Part shown: in pieces, positions 4,916-11,742 of the stretch
Numbering within the stretch: position 1 is the stretch's first letter
Layout of the letters: each line of letters begins with the position of its first letter
DNA from: Chloroflexota bacterium
GTDB lineage: Bacteria > Chloroflexota > Limnocylindria > Limnocylindrales > CSP1-4
DNA: 11,742 nt
Direction of reading: 5' to 3'
Assembly: GCA_021812735.1 (NCBI GenBank)
Contig: JAKAMV010000217.1
Span: 1 to 11,742, forward strand
Translations under genes and position numbers: made by a program
The notes under the pieces: model-generated
What the model was told of the DNA's origin: nothing
The model's database searches: none
The model's input: the letters and a program-made list of their open reading frames with translations, nothing else

Positions 4916-5797
4916 ATGCGCGTCCGCAAAGCTGTCTTCCCCGCCGCCGGGTGGGGCACGCGGTTCCTGCCTGCCACCAAGGCGCAGCCCAAGGAGATGC
5001 TGCCCCTCGTCGACAAGCCGGTGATCCAGTACGCTGTCGAAGAGGCCGTCGCGGCCGGCATCGAGCAGGTCATCATCGTCACGAGCAGCCAGAAGCGGGC
5101 GATCGAGGACCACTTCGACATCTCCTATGAGCTCGAGCACCTGCTCGAGCAGAAGGGCGATATCGACATGCTCCGCCGGGTGCGCCACATCGGCGACCTG
5201 GCGACCATCAGCTACGTCCGCCAGAAGGAACAGCTGGGGCTCGGACACGCCGTCCTCGTCGCCAAGGAGCTCGTCGGGCATGAGCCGTTCGCGGTGATCC
5301 TCTCCGACGATGTGGTCGTCGGAGAGGAGCCCTGCCTCGGCCAGTTGATCGACGCCTACGAGCGGACGCACAGCTCGGTCGTCGCGGTCATGGAGGTGCC
5401 GCCCGACGAGACCTGCCGCTACGGTGTGATCGACCCGGCGGCCGACGCGGAGACCGGCGACCCGCGGCTGTACAAATTGCGGGGGCTGGTCGAGAAACCG
5501 GAGCCCGGCACCGCGCCCTCCAACCTCGCGATCATCGGGCGCTACGTGCTCACGCCCAAGATCTTCGACAAGTTGGAGCAGACGCCGCGCGGCGCCGGCG
5601 GTGAGATCCAGCTGACCGACGCGATCGAGCGCCTGATGGCGGAGCAGGACGTGTACGGGTACGCGTTCGAGGGCGTGCGGTACGATGCCGGTACCACGAT
5701 GGGCTGGTTGAAGGCATCGGTGGAGCTTGCGCTCCAGCGACCCGACATCGGCCCCGAGTTTCGGAGTTACCTGGCCGGGTTGGACCTGCGCGGGTAA
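4916..5797 (+). CDS. galU: UTP--glucose-1-phosphate uridylyltransferase GalU
   Basis: The product has 293 residues, the usual bacterial GalU length. The enzyme makes UDP-glucose and pyrophosphate from UTP and glucose-1-phosphate in the cytoplasm, supplying sugar for envelope glycans and galactose use. The nucleotide-binding loop is residues 10-30, AAGWGTRFLPAT followed by the PKEML lysine at 26; Trp13 stands where Leu or Met is common. Also present are D131-D132 in ILSDDVVV, V192-E-K-P195, and G228-G-E-I-Q-L-T-D235 near the active site. ATG 4916 has GGGGAG at 4906-4911 as ribosome site. A promoter box at 4841 serves it. The kinase gene begins 25 bases after the stop and probably shares the transcript. 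A 13-bp perfect inverted repeat lies inside the coding sequence at 5298-5328. Confidence 0.95.
   Translation: MRVRKAVFPAAGWGTRFLPATKAQPKEMLPLVDKPVIQYAVEEAVAAGIEQVIIVTSSQKRAIEDHFDISYELEHLLEQKGDIDMLRRVRHIGDLATISYVRQKEQLGLGHAVLVAKELVGHEPFAVILSDDVVVGEEPCLGQLIDAYERTHSSVVAVMEVPPDETCRYGVIDPAADAETGDPRLYKLRGLVEKPEPGTAPSNLAIIGRYVLTPKIFDKLEQTPRGAGGEIQLTDAIERLMAEQDVYGYAFEGVRYDAGTTMGWLKASVELALQRPDIGPEFRSYLAGLDLRG
5298..5328 (+). repeat. 13-bp perfect inverted repeat inside galU
   Basis: TCCTCTCCGACGA (5298-5310) is exactly complementary to TCGTCGGAGAGGA (5316-5328) around loop TGTGG. It encodes the SDDVVVGEE part of GalU. It is the longest perfect hairpin noticed in the window. Confidence 0.9.
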
Positions 5798-5822
5798 CCG
5801 CCTGGCGTCTGCGAGGGAAACC

Positions 5823-7715
5823 ATGCCCGAGGTCGGTCGCGTCCTCGGCGGTCGCTATCGCCTCATCGAACTGCTCGGCGAGGGCGGGATGGCGACCATC
5901 TACCGCGCGCACGACGGCCAGCTCGATCGGGATGTCGCCGTCAAGCTCCTGCGGCCACAGTACGGGCGGGATGCGGGCTTCATCGCGCGCTTCCGGCAGG
6001 AGGCGCAGTCGGCCGCGTCGCTGAACCACCCGAACGTCGTCAACGTCTACGACTACGGGATGGATGAAGCGGGGCCGTTCATCGTGATGGAGCTGATCGA
6101 CGGGGAAAACCTCGCTGAGGTCCTTCGCGAGCGCGGGTTCCTACCTGCGCCCGCCGCGGCGGGCATCGCGGCCCAGGTCGCCGAGGCGCTCGCGGCCGCG
6201 CATGCACGCGGGATCGTGCACCGTGACATCAAGCCCTCGAACATCCTGCTCACGCGGGACGGCCGCGCCAAGGTCGTGGATTTCGGCATCGCGCGTGCGC
6301 TGGTCGAGGCGCAGCTGACTCTGCCCGGCACGACGCTCGGCAGCGTCCACTACTTCAGCCCGGAACAGGCCCGCGGCGAGCCGGTGACCGCGGCGAGCGA
6401 TGTCTACTCGCTGGGGCTCGTCCTCTTCGAGATGCTCACTGGACGGCGCGCCTGGACCGGGGACACGGCCGGTGCGGTCGCTCTGGCCCGCTTGGGCGGC
6501 CCGCCGCCGCGTGTCTCGGCGTTCCGTGCCAACATCCCGCCGGCGCTCGAGGCGATCGTCGAGCGGGCGCTCGCGCTCGACCCGCAGGACCGCTTCGCGT
6601 CGGCCGGCGACATGGCGGCGGCGCTCGGTGCCTTTCTCGCCGACCCGACCGCGCCACCGGTGCTGGGCCCCCGGGGCGGTGTCGTCCCCTCCGGCGCACG
6701 TCCGGCCGGGGCACCATCCTCTGCGACGCCGCCCGCTGGCCCTTCGCCGTCGATCGGCGTTGGGGCGGCGGGGGAGACCGGGCTGATTGCCGGCGAGATC
6801 GTCCGCGAGGGTCCCTCGGCTGCTGGCCCGGGCCGAGGCGCCGCGTCGGGCCTGCCCGGCGAGCCGTTCGTCAGCGTCGAGCCGGCCACCCCGCGCGGAC
6901 CGAGGTCGGTGCCCACTGTGTCCGGTACGCGCCCCGGCGTCCTGCACGGCGCCGCCGCAACGCGGCCGCCGGGCGCGTACGTGCCGCCGCCCTATCGCCC
7001 GGTCGGAGGCGCCCCAATCGAGCCCGAACCGTACGAGCCGCGGCGCGGCTCCGGCTGGGCATGGGCCGCCGGCGCGCTGGCGGTCCTGATCCTGCTGCTC
7101 GCCGCGGCAGGGGTGGCGCTGCTGGCGTCGCGTGGCTTCTTCGCGGCGTCATCGCCGGCCGTGCCGATGGTCCAGGTGCCGAACGTGACAGGAATGCGGC
7201 TCACCGATGCGCAGAAGGCGGCCGCGGACAACGGGTTGACGCTCAAGGTCGTCGGGCCAAGCCCGTCTGGGTCGGGCGTCACCACGGTGGCGACGCAGAA
7301 CCCGGGGCCGGGCACCCAGGTGCCGAAGGGGTCCGCGATCAGCGTCACGCTGCTGACGGTGACCCCGGTCGTGCCGGTCCCGGACCTGCGCGGGATGACC
7401 CAGGCCGACGCTGGTGCCGCACTCGCCCAGCGTGGTCTCACGCCCGGGGCGGTGAACCAGGTGAGCGACCCGAACATCCCGGCCGGTCGCGTCGTGAGTA
7501 CGAACCCGGCAGCCGGAACGTCGGTCGCGGCCGGGACGGCCGTGACCCTCTACGTCTCGTCGGGGCCATCGCCCTCGCCTGTGGCCAGCTCGACGCCTGT
7601 GGTCTCGTTCCCGCCGAGCGCACCGCCGCTGCCGACGCCGTCGCCGACGGTTCCGCCGACGCCTCCGATCAGCCCGCCGCTGCCGACCGCGCCGCCTACC
7701 CCTGCCCCGTCCTAA
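5823..7715 (+). CDS. Membrane-anchored Ser/Thr protein kinase with two PASTA domains (PknB/StkP type)
   Basis: The product has 630 residues from ATG 5823, with GAGGG at 5813-5817. The kinase domain spans about residues 12-280. It has the glycine loop G19-E-G-G-M, ATP lysine K41 (VAVKLL), helix-C E60, catalytic loop H133-R-D-I-K-P-S-N140, metal-binding D153-F-G155, activation segment TTLGSVHYFSPEQ (170-182), and D-V-Y-S-L-G-L. All catalytic residues are intact. A Pro/Ala/Gly-rich juxtamembrane stretch (about 285-405) precedes one membrane helix (412-436). Two outer PASTA repeats follow at about 447-514 and 516-580, then a Pro/Ser/Thr tail to 630. PASTA kinases usually sense muropeptides or lipid II and control growth and wall synthesis; most carry three or four repeats, so two is on the short side. 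Probable cotranscription with galU supports an envelope role. A frame extending upstream to 5727 overlaps galU and lacks a ribosome site. Confidence 0.95.
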   Translation: MPEVGRVLGGRYRLIELLGEGGMATIYRAHDGQLDRDVAVKLLRPQYGRDAGFIARFRQEAQSAASLNHPNVVNVYDYGMDEAGPFIVMELIDGENLAEVLRERGFLPAPAAAGIAAQVAEALAAAHARGIVHRDIKPSNILLTRDGRAKVVDFGIARALVEAQLTLPGTTLGSVHYFSPEQARGEPVTAASDVYSLGLVLFEMLTGRRAWTGDTAGAVALARLGGPPPRVSAFRANIPPALEAIVERALALDPQDRFASAGDMAAALGAFLADPTAPPVLGPRGGVVPSGARPAGAPSSATPPAGPSPSIGVGAAGETGLIAGEIVREGPSAAGPGRGAASGLPGEPFVSVEPATPRGPRSVPTVSGTRPGVLHGAAATRPPGAYVPPPYRPVGGAPIEPEPYEPRRGSGWAWAAGALAVLILLLAAAGVALLASRGFFAASSPAVPMVQVPNVTGMRLTDAQKAAADNGLTLKVVGPSPSGSGVTTVATQNPGPGTQVPKGSAISVTLLTVTPVVPVPDLRGMTQADAGAALAQRGLTPGAVNQVSDPNIPAGRVVSTNPAAGTSVAAGTAVTLYVSSGPSPSPVASSTPVVSFPPSAPPLPTPSPTVPPTPPISPPLPTAPPTPAPS

Positions 7716-7863
7716 GCGGGCAGCGGGACGGGCAACCTCCGGGACGGGCAACCCTTCGCCGCGGCCCGCCCGGCACACCGCAGCCCGCCACAGCAGATCA
7801 CGGCGCACGGCGGGCGCAGAACAGCCTCTTCCTCCGGCGGTTGTTCGTCGGTACACTGGCGAC
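7716..7863 (+). other. Spacer with 13-bp direct repeat and bulged hairpin
   Basis: GGGACGGGCAACC occurs at 7725-7737 and 7741-7753, 3 bases apart, just after the kinase stop codon. CCGGGACGGGC (7739-7749) can pair with GCCCGCCCGG (7764-7773), leaving one bulged A and a 14-base loop, a possible terminator without a T-run. The promoter box of the next gene lies at 7852. Confidence 0.5.
7852..7857 (+). promoter_or_regulatory. -10 hexamer TACACT of a probable leaderless promoter
   Basis: The box ends 6 bases before GTG 7864, so the transcript should begin at or within a base or two of the start codon. No clear -35 is seen. The gap lacks a Shine-Dalgarno sequence, consistent with leaderless translation. 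Confidence 0.55.
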
Positions 7864-8118
7864 GTGGCGACGTGGCGCTGTCCGTACTGTGCAACGCCCC
7901 AGCTAGAGTCCGCCCGCTGCTGGGTCTGCGCCCGATCCTCGACCACCTGTTCGACGTGCCGCTGGTTCCGCCGCGCCGTCGCCGGCAGCCTCGGCTACTG
8001 CGCCCTGGACGCTCGCCGCGCGCCGCTGAGCGGCGACGAACTGCGCGGCTGCTGGAGCTCCGCAGAGGGCGAACCCGCCGGGTTGTTCACCGTGGAGCCG
8101 GGCACGGCACGGGCGTGA
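7864..8118 (+). CDS. Cysteine-rich small protein with three CxxC motifs (metal-binding)
   Basis: The product has 84 residues from GTG 7864. The start is chosen because the TACACT box leaves the GTG at the predicted 5' end of the mRNA and the protein begins sensibly with VATWRCPYC. C6-P-Y-C9 and C19-W-V-C22 form a compact double knuckle typical of a zinc ribbon. C29-S-T-C32-R-W-F, then G44-Y-C46 and G62-C63-W, has the spacing CxxC-x13-C-x16-C. That second pattern recalls the high-potential iron-sulfur-like small subunits of some glycyl-radical enzymes (CxxC..W/Y...G.C...C..W/F), although no such enzyme is nearby. It is soluble, with no signal peptide. I infer one zinc site plus one zinc or [4Fe-4S] site; function unknown. 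It lies downstream of the kinase but on its own promoter, and converges with the Ig-like gene. Confidence 0.7.
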   Translation: MATWRCPYCATPQLESARCWVCARSSTTCSTCRWFRRAVAGSLGYCALDARRAPLSGDELRGCWSSAEGEPAGLFTVEPGTARA

Positions 8119-8147
8119 GGCGAGACGGTGACCCCTGACGTCGCGGT

Positions 8148-8177
8148 ACGAGCCAGCACGAGCCGGCACGAACCGGG
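8148..8177 (+). repeat. Three 10-bp tandem repeats in the convergent gap
   Basis: ACGAGCCAGC (8148-8157), ACGAGCCGGC (8158-8167) and ACGAACCGGG (8168-8177) lie in the 73-base gap between two converging genes. The repeat period is close to one DNA turn. No clear terminator hairpin is seen in this gap. Confidence 0.7.
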
Positions 8178-8191
8178 CCCGCCGCGGCCAA

Positions 8192-9376
8192 TCAGATGAT
8201 GGCGAAGCTACCCGTTTTCGTCAGCTGCTTGCCGTCTGGCGTGGTCACCAGCACCGTGACCAGCGCGTTTCCCGGGGTCACGCCGTCTTTGGGGATCGTC
8301 GTCGTCCACGTCGCCCGCCCATCGACGGTGGTCGCGTCGAACGTGACGGGTGTGAGGCCGGGCACCTGCAGCGTGAAGGCGACCTGCGCCCCGTCGAGCG
8401 GCGCGCCGTTCTGATCGAGCACCGTCACCACCATCGAGATCGCCTTCGGCAGGCTGGTGAGGGCGAGCCGCGCGTTCGACAGGTGGAGGCTCACGGTCGT
8501 CTGACCGCTGCCGCCAATCACCGTCAGGTTCTTGGTGGTCGTGTTGCCCGCCGGGTCGGTGGCGGTCACAGTCAGATGGTTGGTGCCCGGGCCGAGCGCC
8601 ACCTCGATCGAGAAGAGGGCGTTGGTGGCGACCGCCGTGGTCGACTGCCGCGTGTTGTCGTTGCGGACCACCACGGTCGAGCCTGTCTGCGTCCTGCCGG
8701 AGACGGTGACCGTGCTCCCGTTGACGACTGCGCCGTCCTTGGGGGCCGAGAGGATGATCGCGGGCGGCACGTTGTCGAACACGACGCTGATCGGCGCACT
8801 CGGGTCGCTCTCACCTCCGGGGCCGACGATGGTGGCGGTGATCGTAGAGCGGCCGCTCGGGATCGGGACCGCGGGGACCGTGAAGTCGGCCGTCGGGCCG
8901 AGCTGTTGCTCCTTCGCGATCTTGCCGTCGACGTAGATGCGCACGGAGTACCCGTTGCCGAGCGCCGACGCGGGAGCGAACCCCTGGACGTCCCACGAGG
9001 GCTGGTTGGTGTAGGCGTTGGTGGGCGTCACGAGGTGCGGCGGGTCGGGCCGGGCAAGCGGGCTGGGGCTGGCGCTGGTGCCCGGCCCCGTGACGGCACC
9101 GAACATGTCGCCGACGGTGTGGCCGAAGTCCGAGACGGCCGAGCCGAGCATGCCGGACGCGACGAGGAGCACCGATCCACCCAGCGCGAGGATGGCGACC
9201 GCGAGCACGAGGCGGGCAGGCCACGGGAGCCCCGTCCCGCCGCGCGGCGGGCGACGAGCCGAGGGCGGCGACGGCGAGCGGTATCGCCCGGTCACCGGCG
9301 GCCGGCGCGTCACCCGCGGCTGGGAGCGCCGCGGCAGAGACTCGAGCGGTCTCCCCCGGATCGGTCGGTCGGCCAT
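8192..9376 (-). CDS. Membrane-anchored extracellular protein with Ig-like domains
   Basis: The product has 394 residues from ATG at 9376-9374. A longer frame to 9433 is less likely because an extended -10 box lies between. An Arg/Pro-rich cytoplasmic tail of about 50 residues precedes one membrane helix (about 56-76, LVLAVAILALGGSVLLVASG), giving an N-in, C-out anchor. After a Ser/Pro linker come three beta-sandwich segments. The first is about 113-202. The second, about 203-288, has PPAIILSAPKDGAVVNGSTV and NHLTVTATDPAGN, typical of glucodextranase-B/bacterial Ig-like repeats. The third, about 293-394, has VTVLDQNGAPLDGAQVAF and ATWTTT, typical of invasin-type Big domains. Role unknown: adhesion, wall binding or a scaffold are possible. 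No enzyme motif or sortase signal is seen. The kinase encoded nearby also faces outward. Confidence 0.8.
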   Translation of the reverse strand: MADRPIRGRPLESLPRRSQPRVTRRPPVTGRYRSPSPPSARRPPRGGTGLPWPARLVLAVAILALGGSVLLVASGMLGSAVSDFGHTVGDMFGAVTGPGTSASPSPLARPDPPHLVTPTNAYTNQPSWDVQGFAPASALGNGYSVRIYVDGKIAKEQQLGPTADFTVPAVPIPSGRSTITATIVGPGGESDPSAPISVVFDNVPPAIILSAPKDGAVVNGSTVTVSGRTQTGSTVVVRNDNTRQSTTAVATNALFSIEVALGPGTNHLTVTATDPAGNTTTKNLTVIGGSGQTTVSLHLSNARLALTSLPKAISMVVTVLDQNGAPLDGAQVAFTLQVPGLTPVTFDATTVDGRATWTTTIPKDGVTPGNALVTVLVTTPDGKQLTKTGSFAII

Positions 9377-9659
9377 CCACGCGATTCTCGCACGCTCGGC
9401 GCTTGCGGTCCTCTTTCGTTTCTGGAGCGCCACCGTTCGCGGAGTCCGTCCGTCCCCGGCGAGCTCCGGTGGCCCCGTGGCCGTCGTGCTGCCTGCGGCG
9501 GCGTGCCGCTTCCGCCGCCGCGGTTTCGACGGCTACTCGTCTGTCTGCACCCACCCGAATGCCGGTACGATCGGTACGACCTGCCATCGTGGGGACAGTA
9601 CTGGTGTACCCTACGGACGACCCGGCAGGGGTCCGGCCCGAGCCCAGCCAGGAGTGGAA
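9377..9659 (+). other. Divergent intergenic region
   Basis: These 283 bases separate two divergent genes. CGGTACGA is repeated at 9563-9570 and 9572-9579; the first copy runs into TACGAT (9566-9571), a possible -10. TACCCT at 9607-9612 is another weak -10 for the rightward gene. Open frames crossing here on both strands have proline/arginine-rich, GC-driven composition and no family features, so I see no gene. Confidence 0.45.
9384..9392 (-). promoter_or_regulatory. Extended -10 (TGC-GAGAAT) for the Ig-like gene
   Basis: On the minus strand TGC is followed directly by GAGAAT (9389-9384), which ends 7 bases before the ATG. The hexamer matches four of six consensus bases and the TGn motif partly compensates for the missing -35. 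No Shine-Dalgarno sequence precedes the ATG, so this may be another leaderless start. Confidence 0.4.
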
Positions 9660-10085
9660 GTGGAACGTCCGGCACGCAGGCATGCGCCACCGCTCGTCCG
9701 AGGTCCGGATCTGACCGCTCCGTCGACTGCGTCGGTTGCGTCGTCCGGCGCCCGCCCGCGAGCGCACGTGCCGGCCTCGGCGGACTCCGGCGGCCTTCGA
9801 GGCGTTCTCGGGCGCCCGCCGGTGCTGACCGAACGGCGACCGCTCCCGATCGCGAACCTGCGCCGGAACGTCTGCCCGCACTTCTACCTGACCGGCAGCC
9901 GGGGCGCCCTTCCGGTGCACGCGCCGCATCTGCTGAAGGCGCTGTCGCGGCAAGAGTCGACCGTCTCGCGCTGCCAGCTGCGCGGCGGAGTCCACCTGGA
10001 GCAAGGCTACGTGGCGGACGTCTGCCTGTCGGCGCGCTTCAATCAGTGCGTCTTCTACGAGGACGAGATCGCCCGACGGGAATGA
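9660..10085 (+). CDS. Small four-cysteine protein, probable metal-binding
   Basis: The product has 141 residues from GTG 9660. AGGAG at 9650-9654 lies 5 bases upstream and fixes this start, although GTG 9654 is also in frame. Residues 1-65 are rich in Pro, Ala and Arg and look disordered. The C-terminal half has four cysteines: C72-P-H-F, C105, C122-L-S and C130-V-F-Y, with spacings of 32, 16 and 7. This is close to a CP..., C..., V.LE.Q...CL...., C..Y pattern that I associate with short cysteine modules in Chloroflexota and related bacteria, often attached to other domains. A single zinc or iron-sulfur site is likely. The usual second-position proline at the last cysteine is replaced by Val. 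No membrane segment is seen. folC begins 51 bases after the stop. Function unknown. Confidence 0.6.
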   Translation: MERPARRHAPPLVRGPDLTAPSTASVASSGARPRAHVPASADSGGLRGVLGRPPVLTERRPLPIANLRRNVCPHFYLTGSRGALPVHAPHLLKALSRQESTVSRCQLRGGVHLEQGYVADVCLSARFNQCVFYEDEIARRE

Positions 10086-10136
10086 GCCGGCCTCGGCCGA
10101 CTCGTCCCGCCGAACCAGCGCGCTCGCTGCCCGACG

Positions 10137-11528
10137 ATGTCCGATCGCTCCGCCCGACCCGATCCGCCATCTCTTCGTCCGCCCGACGAGCGTGGGCTGG
10201 GCGATCGGCTCACCTATGCCGACGCGATCGCGGCGCTGGCCGGCCGGGGGCGCTTCGGGATCCACCTCGGGTTGGGCCGGACGCGGGCCCTGCTGCGGGC
10301 GCTCGGCGACCCCCAGGTGCGCGTGCGCGGCGCGCTGATCGCCGGCACGAACGGCAAGGGGAGCGTCCAGGCGCTGGTCGCGGCGATGCTCCGCGCCGCC
10401 GGGTACCGGGTCGGCCAGGCCCCGAAGCCGCACCTGGTGGAGTACTGGGAGCGGATCGTCGTCGACGGCGCCCCGATCGCGCCTGACGCGATGGGCCGCC
10501 TCGTCGCCCGGACGCTTGCGGCGGCAGATCGGGTGGCCCGCCGGCTCGGGCCGCCGACCGAGTTCGAGGTGCTCACCGCGGCGGCGTTCGCGTGGTTCGC
10601 GGAGTGCGGCGTGGACGTGGCGGTGGTCGAGGTGGGGCTCGGGGGGCGCCTCGACGCCACGAACGCCTGGGACGGCGGGGTCGCGGCGGTCACGAACGTG
10701 GCGCTGGACCACGCCGATCTGCTCGGCACCACGATCCCGCAGATCGCGCGCGAGAAGGCGGCGATCCTCAAGCGCGGCGATCTCGGGGTGACGGGCGCGA
10801 CGGCGGAGGCGCTGGACGTGGTGCGGCGCCGGGCGCGTCGCATGGGGGTGCCGCTCACCGAGACGGCGCCGCTGCAGGTGCTGGGGATGGACCGCCACGG
10901 GCTGCGCGTCGCGGTGTCCGGGCTGGGCGCGCTGCGGCTCGGTCTCCTCGGGCGCCACCAGGCGGCGAACGCGGCGGTGGCGCTCGGGGTGGTCGACGCG
11001 CTCGAGGCGGCGGGGATCGCGCGGGTACCGGCGCGCGCGCGCCGCGAGGGGCTCGAGGCGGCGCGGTGGCCAGGGCGGCTCGAGCTCGTGGCGTTGCCGG
11101 CTGCGGCGCCCCTCGACCTGCTGCTCGACGGCGCCCACAACCCGGCCGGCGTCCGGGCGCTGCTCGATGCGCTCGAGGAACTGCGGCCCTCGCTGGCGCC
11201 GGGTCCGGCCACGCTCATCCTGGCGATCATGCGCGACAAGGACGTGGCCGGCATGGTGGGGCAGCTGGCTTCGGCGTCGCTCTTTCGTGGCGGTCATCTG
11301 GTGGTGACGCAGGTTACGCCCCGGGGCATGGCGGCCGCCGACCTCGCGGCGGCCTGGCAGGCGGCGCGTCCGGGGTCCGCGATCAGCCTCGCGGACGGTG
11401 CGGAGGAGGCACTGGAGATGGGTATCCGGCATGCTGCCGGGGCCGGCGGCCCGCTGGTCGTGGCCGGGTCGCTCTACCTCGTCGGCGCGGTGCGCGGCCT
11501 GCTCGTGTCCCGAGGGCTGCTGCAGTGA
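10137..11528 (+). CDS. folC: Dihydrofolate synthase / folylpolyglutamate synthase FolC
   Basis: The product has 463 residues, slightly long for the Mur-ligase-like FolC family. The enzyme uses ATP to join glutamate to dihydropteroate, and later to add glutamates to folates, in the cytoplasm. The P-loop is G70-T-N-G-K-G-S76. The segment F-E-V-L-T-A-A-A-F, then VEVGLGGRLDATN, provides the Mg-binding region. D191-H-A-D-L-L-G and REKAAILKRG follow. D331-G-A-H-N-P-A-G begins the C-terminal ligase domain and L-A-I-M-R-D-K-D is also typical. The first 20 residues (MSDRSARPDPPSLRPPDERG) are extra and Pro-rich, and no good ribosome site precedes ATG 10137, so the true start may be a little downstream. 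The end overlaps folP by four bases (GTGA), so the two are translationally coupled. Confidence 0.93.
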   Translation: MSDRSARPDPPSLRPPDERGLGDRLTYADAIAALAGRGRFGIHLGLGRTRALLRALGDPQVRVRGALIAGTNGKGSVQALVAAMLRAAGYRVGQAPKPHLVEYWERIVVDGAPIAPDAMGRLVARTLAAADRVARRLGPPTEFEVLTAAAFAWFAECGVDVAVVEVGLGGRLDATNAWDGGVAAVTNVALDHADLLGTTIPQIAREKAAILKRGDLGVTGATAEALDVVRRRARRMGVPLTETAPLQVLGMDRHGLRVAVSGLGALRLGLLGRHQAANAAVALGVVDALEAAGIARVPARARREGLEAARWPGRLELVALPAAAPLDLLLDGAHNPAGVRALLDALEELRPSLAPGPATLILAIMRDKDVAGMVGQLASASLFRGGHLVVTQVTPRGMAAADLAAAWQAARPGSAISLADGAEEALEMGIRHAAGAGGPLVVAGSLYLVGAVRGLLVSRGLLQ

Positions 11529-11742
11529 GCGCGGGCGAATCCGCTCCCCGCGCCGGAGGCTCGCCGCGGTCGGCGCGGCACGAGGTGGGCGCCCGCGACC
11601 TCGGTGAGACCCAGATCGGCCCGGTCACGTTCGTGTGGGGCGCACGGACCTATGTGATGGGGATCGTCAACGTCACGCCTGACTCCTTCAGCGGCGACGG
11701 CGTGCTCCGCCCGGTCAGCCGACTCGACGAACCGGCGCCCAA
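11525..11742 (+). CDS. folP: Dihydropteroate synthase FolP, 5' part (truncated by the window)
   Basis: GTG 11525 overlaps the folC stop in the sequence GTGA, which decides the start. The 72 complete codons run open to the window end. After a 40-residue leader, residues 43-59 read YVMGIVNVTPDSFSGDG, the first conserved motif of dihydropteroate synthase, which joins 6-hydroxymethyl-dihydropterin diphosphate to p-aminobenzoate in folate synthesis. Sulfonamides act on this enzyme. The N-terminal extension is longer than in E. coli FolP, so an internal start such as GTG at residue 21 is possible. The product supplies the substrate of the adjacent FolC. Confidence 0.9.
   Translation, partial: MSAGESAPRAGGSPRSARHEVGARDLGETQIGPVTFVWGARTYVMGIVNVTPDSFSGDGVLRPVSRLDEPAP

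Noticed and set aside
3207..5824. Long minus-strand open frames (for example 3207-4868 and 4253-5824)
   Set aside because: They run opposite the membrane-protein gene, galU and the kinase start; their Arg/Glu/Gln/Asp-rich composition is the antisense of GC-rich coding sequence and shows no domain.
8483..10486. Long plus-strand frame and the minus-strand frame 8811-11432
   Set aside because: Both are antisense or out of frame to the Ig-like gene and folC, which have clear family motifs; the frames are Arg/Pro-rich without recognisable features.

Overview
The window is uniformly GC-rich, compact and bacterial, with GTG starts, short intergenic gaps and no phage or transposon genes. The gene set (amylase-family end, tRNA-Glu, GalU, a PASTA-type Ser/Thr kinase, FolC-FolP, several small cysteine-rich proteins) and the style of the proteins fit a high-GC Chloroflexota lineage (Limnocylindria- or Thermomicrobia-like). 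Some actinobacterium-like lineages cannot be excluded from sequence alone.

Layout, left to right. Positions 1-345 hold the C-terminal end of a probable GH13 alpha-amylase-family enzyme, followed by a hairpin-rich spacer. Positions 544-1714 hold a degenerate methyltransferase-fold protein overlapping a small three-helix membrane protein. A tRNA-Glu(TTC) lies at 1834-1910. A 124-residue putative zinc protein (2085-2459) follows. Next, a gene with a textbook -35/-10 promoter encodes a MerR/BldC-type HTH protein with a helical C-terminal domain (2651-3373). It is separated by a hairpin-bearing spacer from a polytopic membrane protein (3567-4658). After a 15-bp tandem repeat and a hairpin come galU (4916-5797) and, 25 bp on, a membrane-anchored kinase with two PASTA domains (5823-7715). 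An 84-residue cysteine-rich protein (7864-8118) converges on a minus-strand gene for a membrane-anchored Ig-like surface protein (8192-9376). Divergent from that is a 141-residue four-cysteine protein (9660-10085), then folC (10137-11528) and the start of folP (11525 to the window end), which overlap by four bases.

Functional reading. galU and the PASTA kinase may be co-transcribed and together suggest envelope work: UDP-glucose supply plus a kinase whose outer domains resemble wall-fragment sensors. The Ig-like membrane protein next door also faces outside. folC and folP are consecutive folate genes. The MerR-like protein and the downstream membrane protein look like a regulator/target pair, but that is inference.

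There is a repeated regulatory style. A -10 hexamer of the form TAYACT with no visible -35 lies 5-8 bases before a GTG in three places (530, 4841, 7852), and once just before the tRNA. This suggests leaderless transcripts. Several intergenic hairpins lack a T-run. I found no defence system, CRISPR array, mobile element or obviously new multi-gene system; the most interesting items are small cysteine-rich proteins and unexplained DNA structures.
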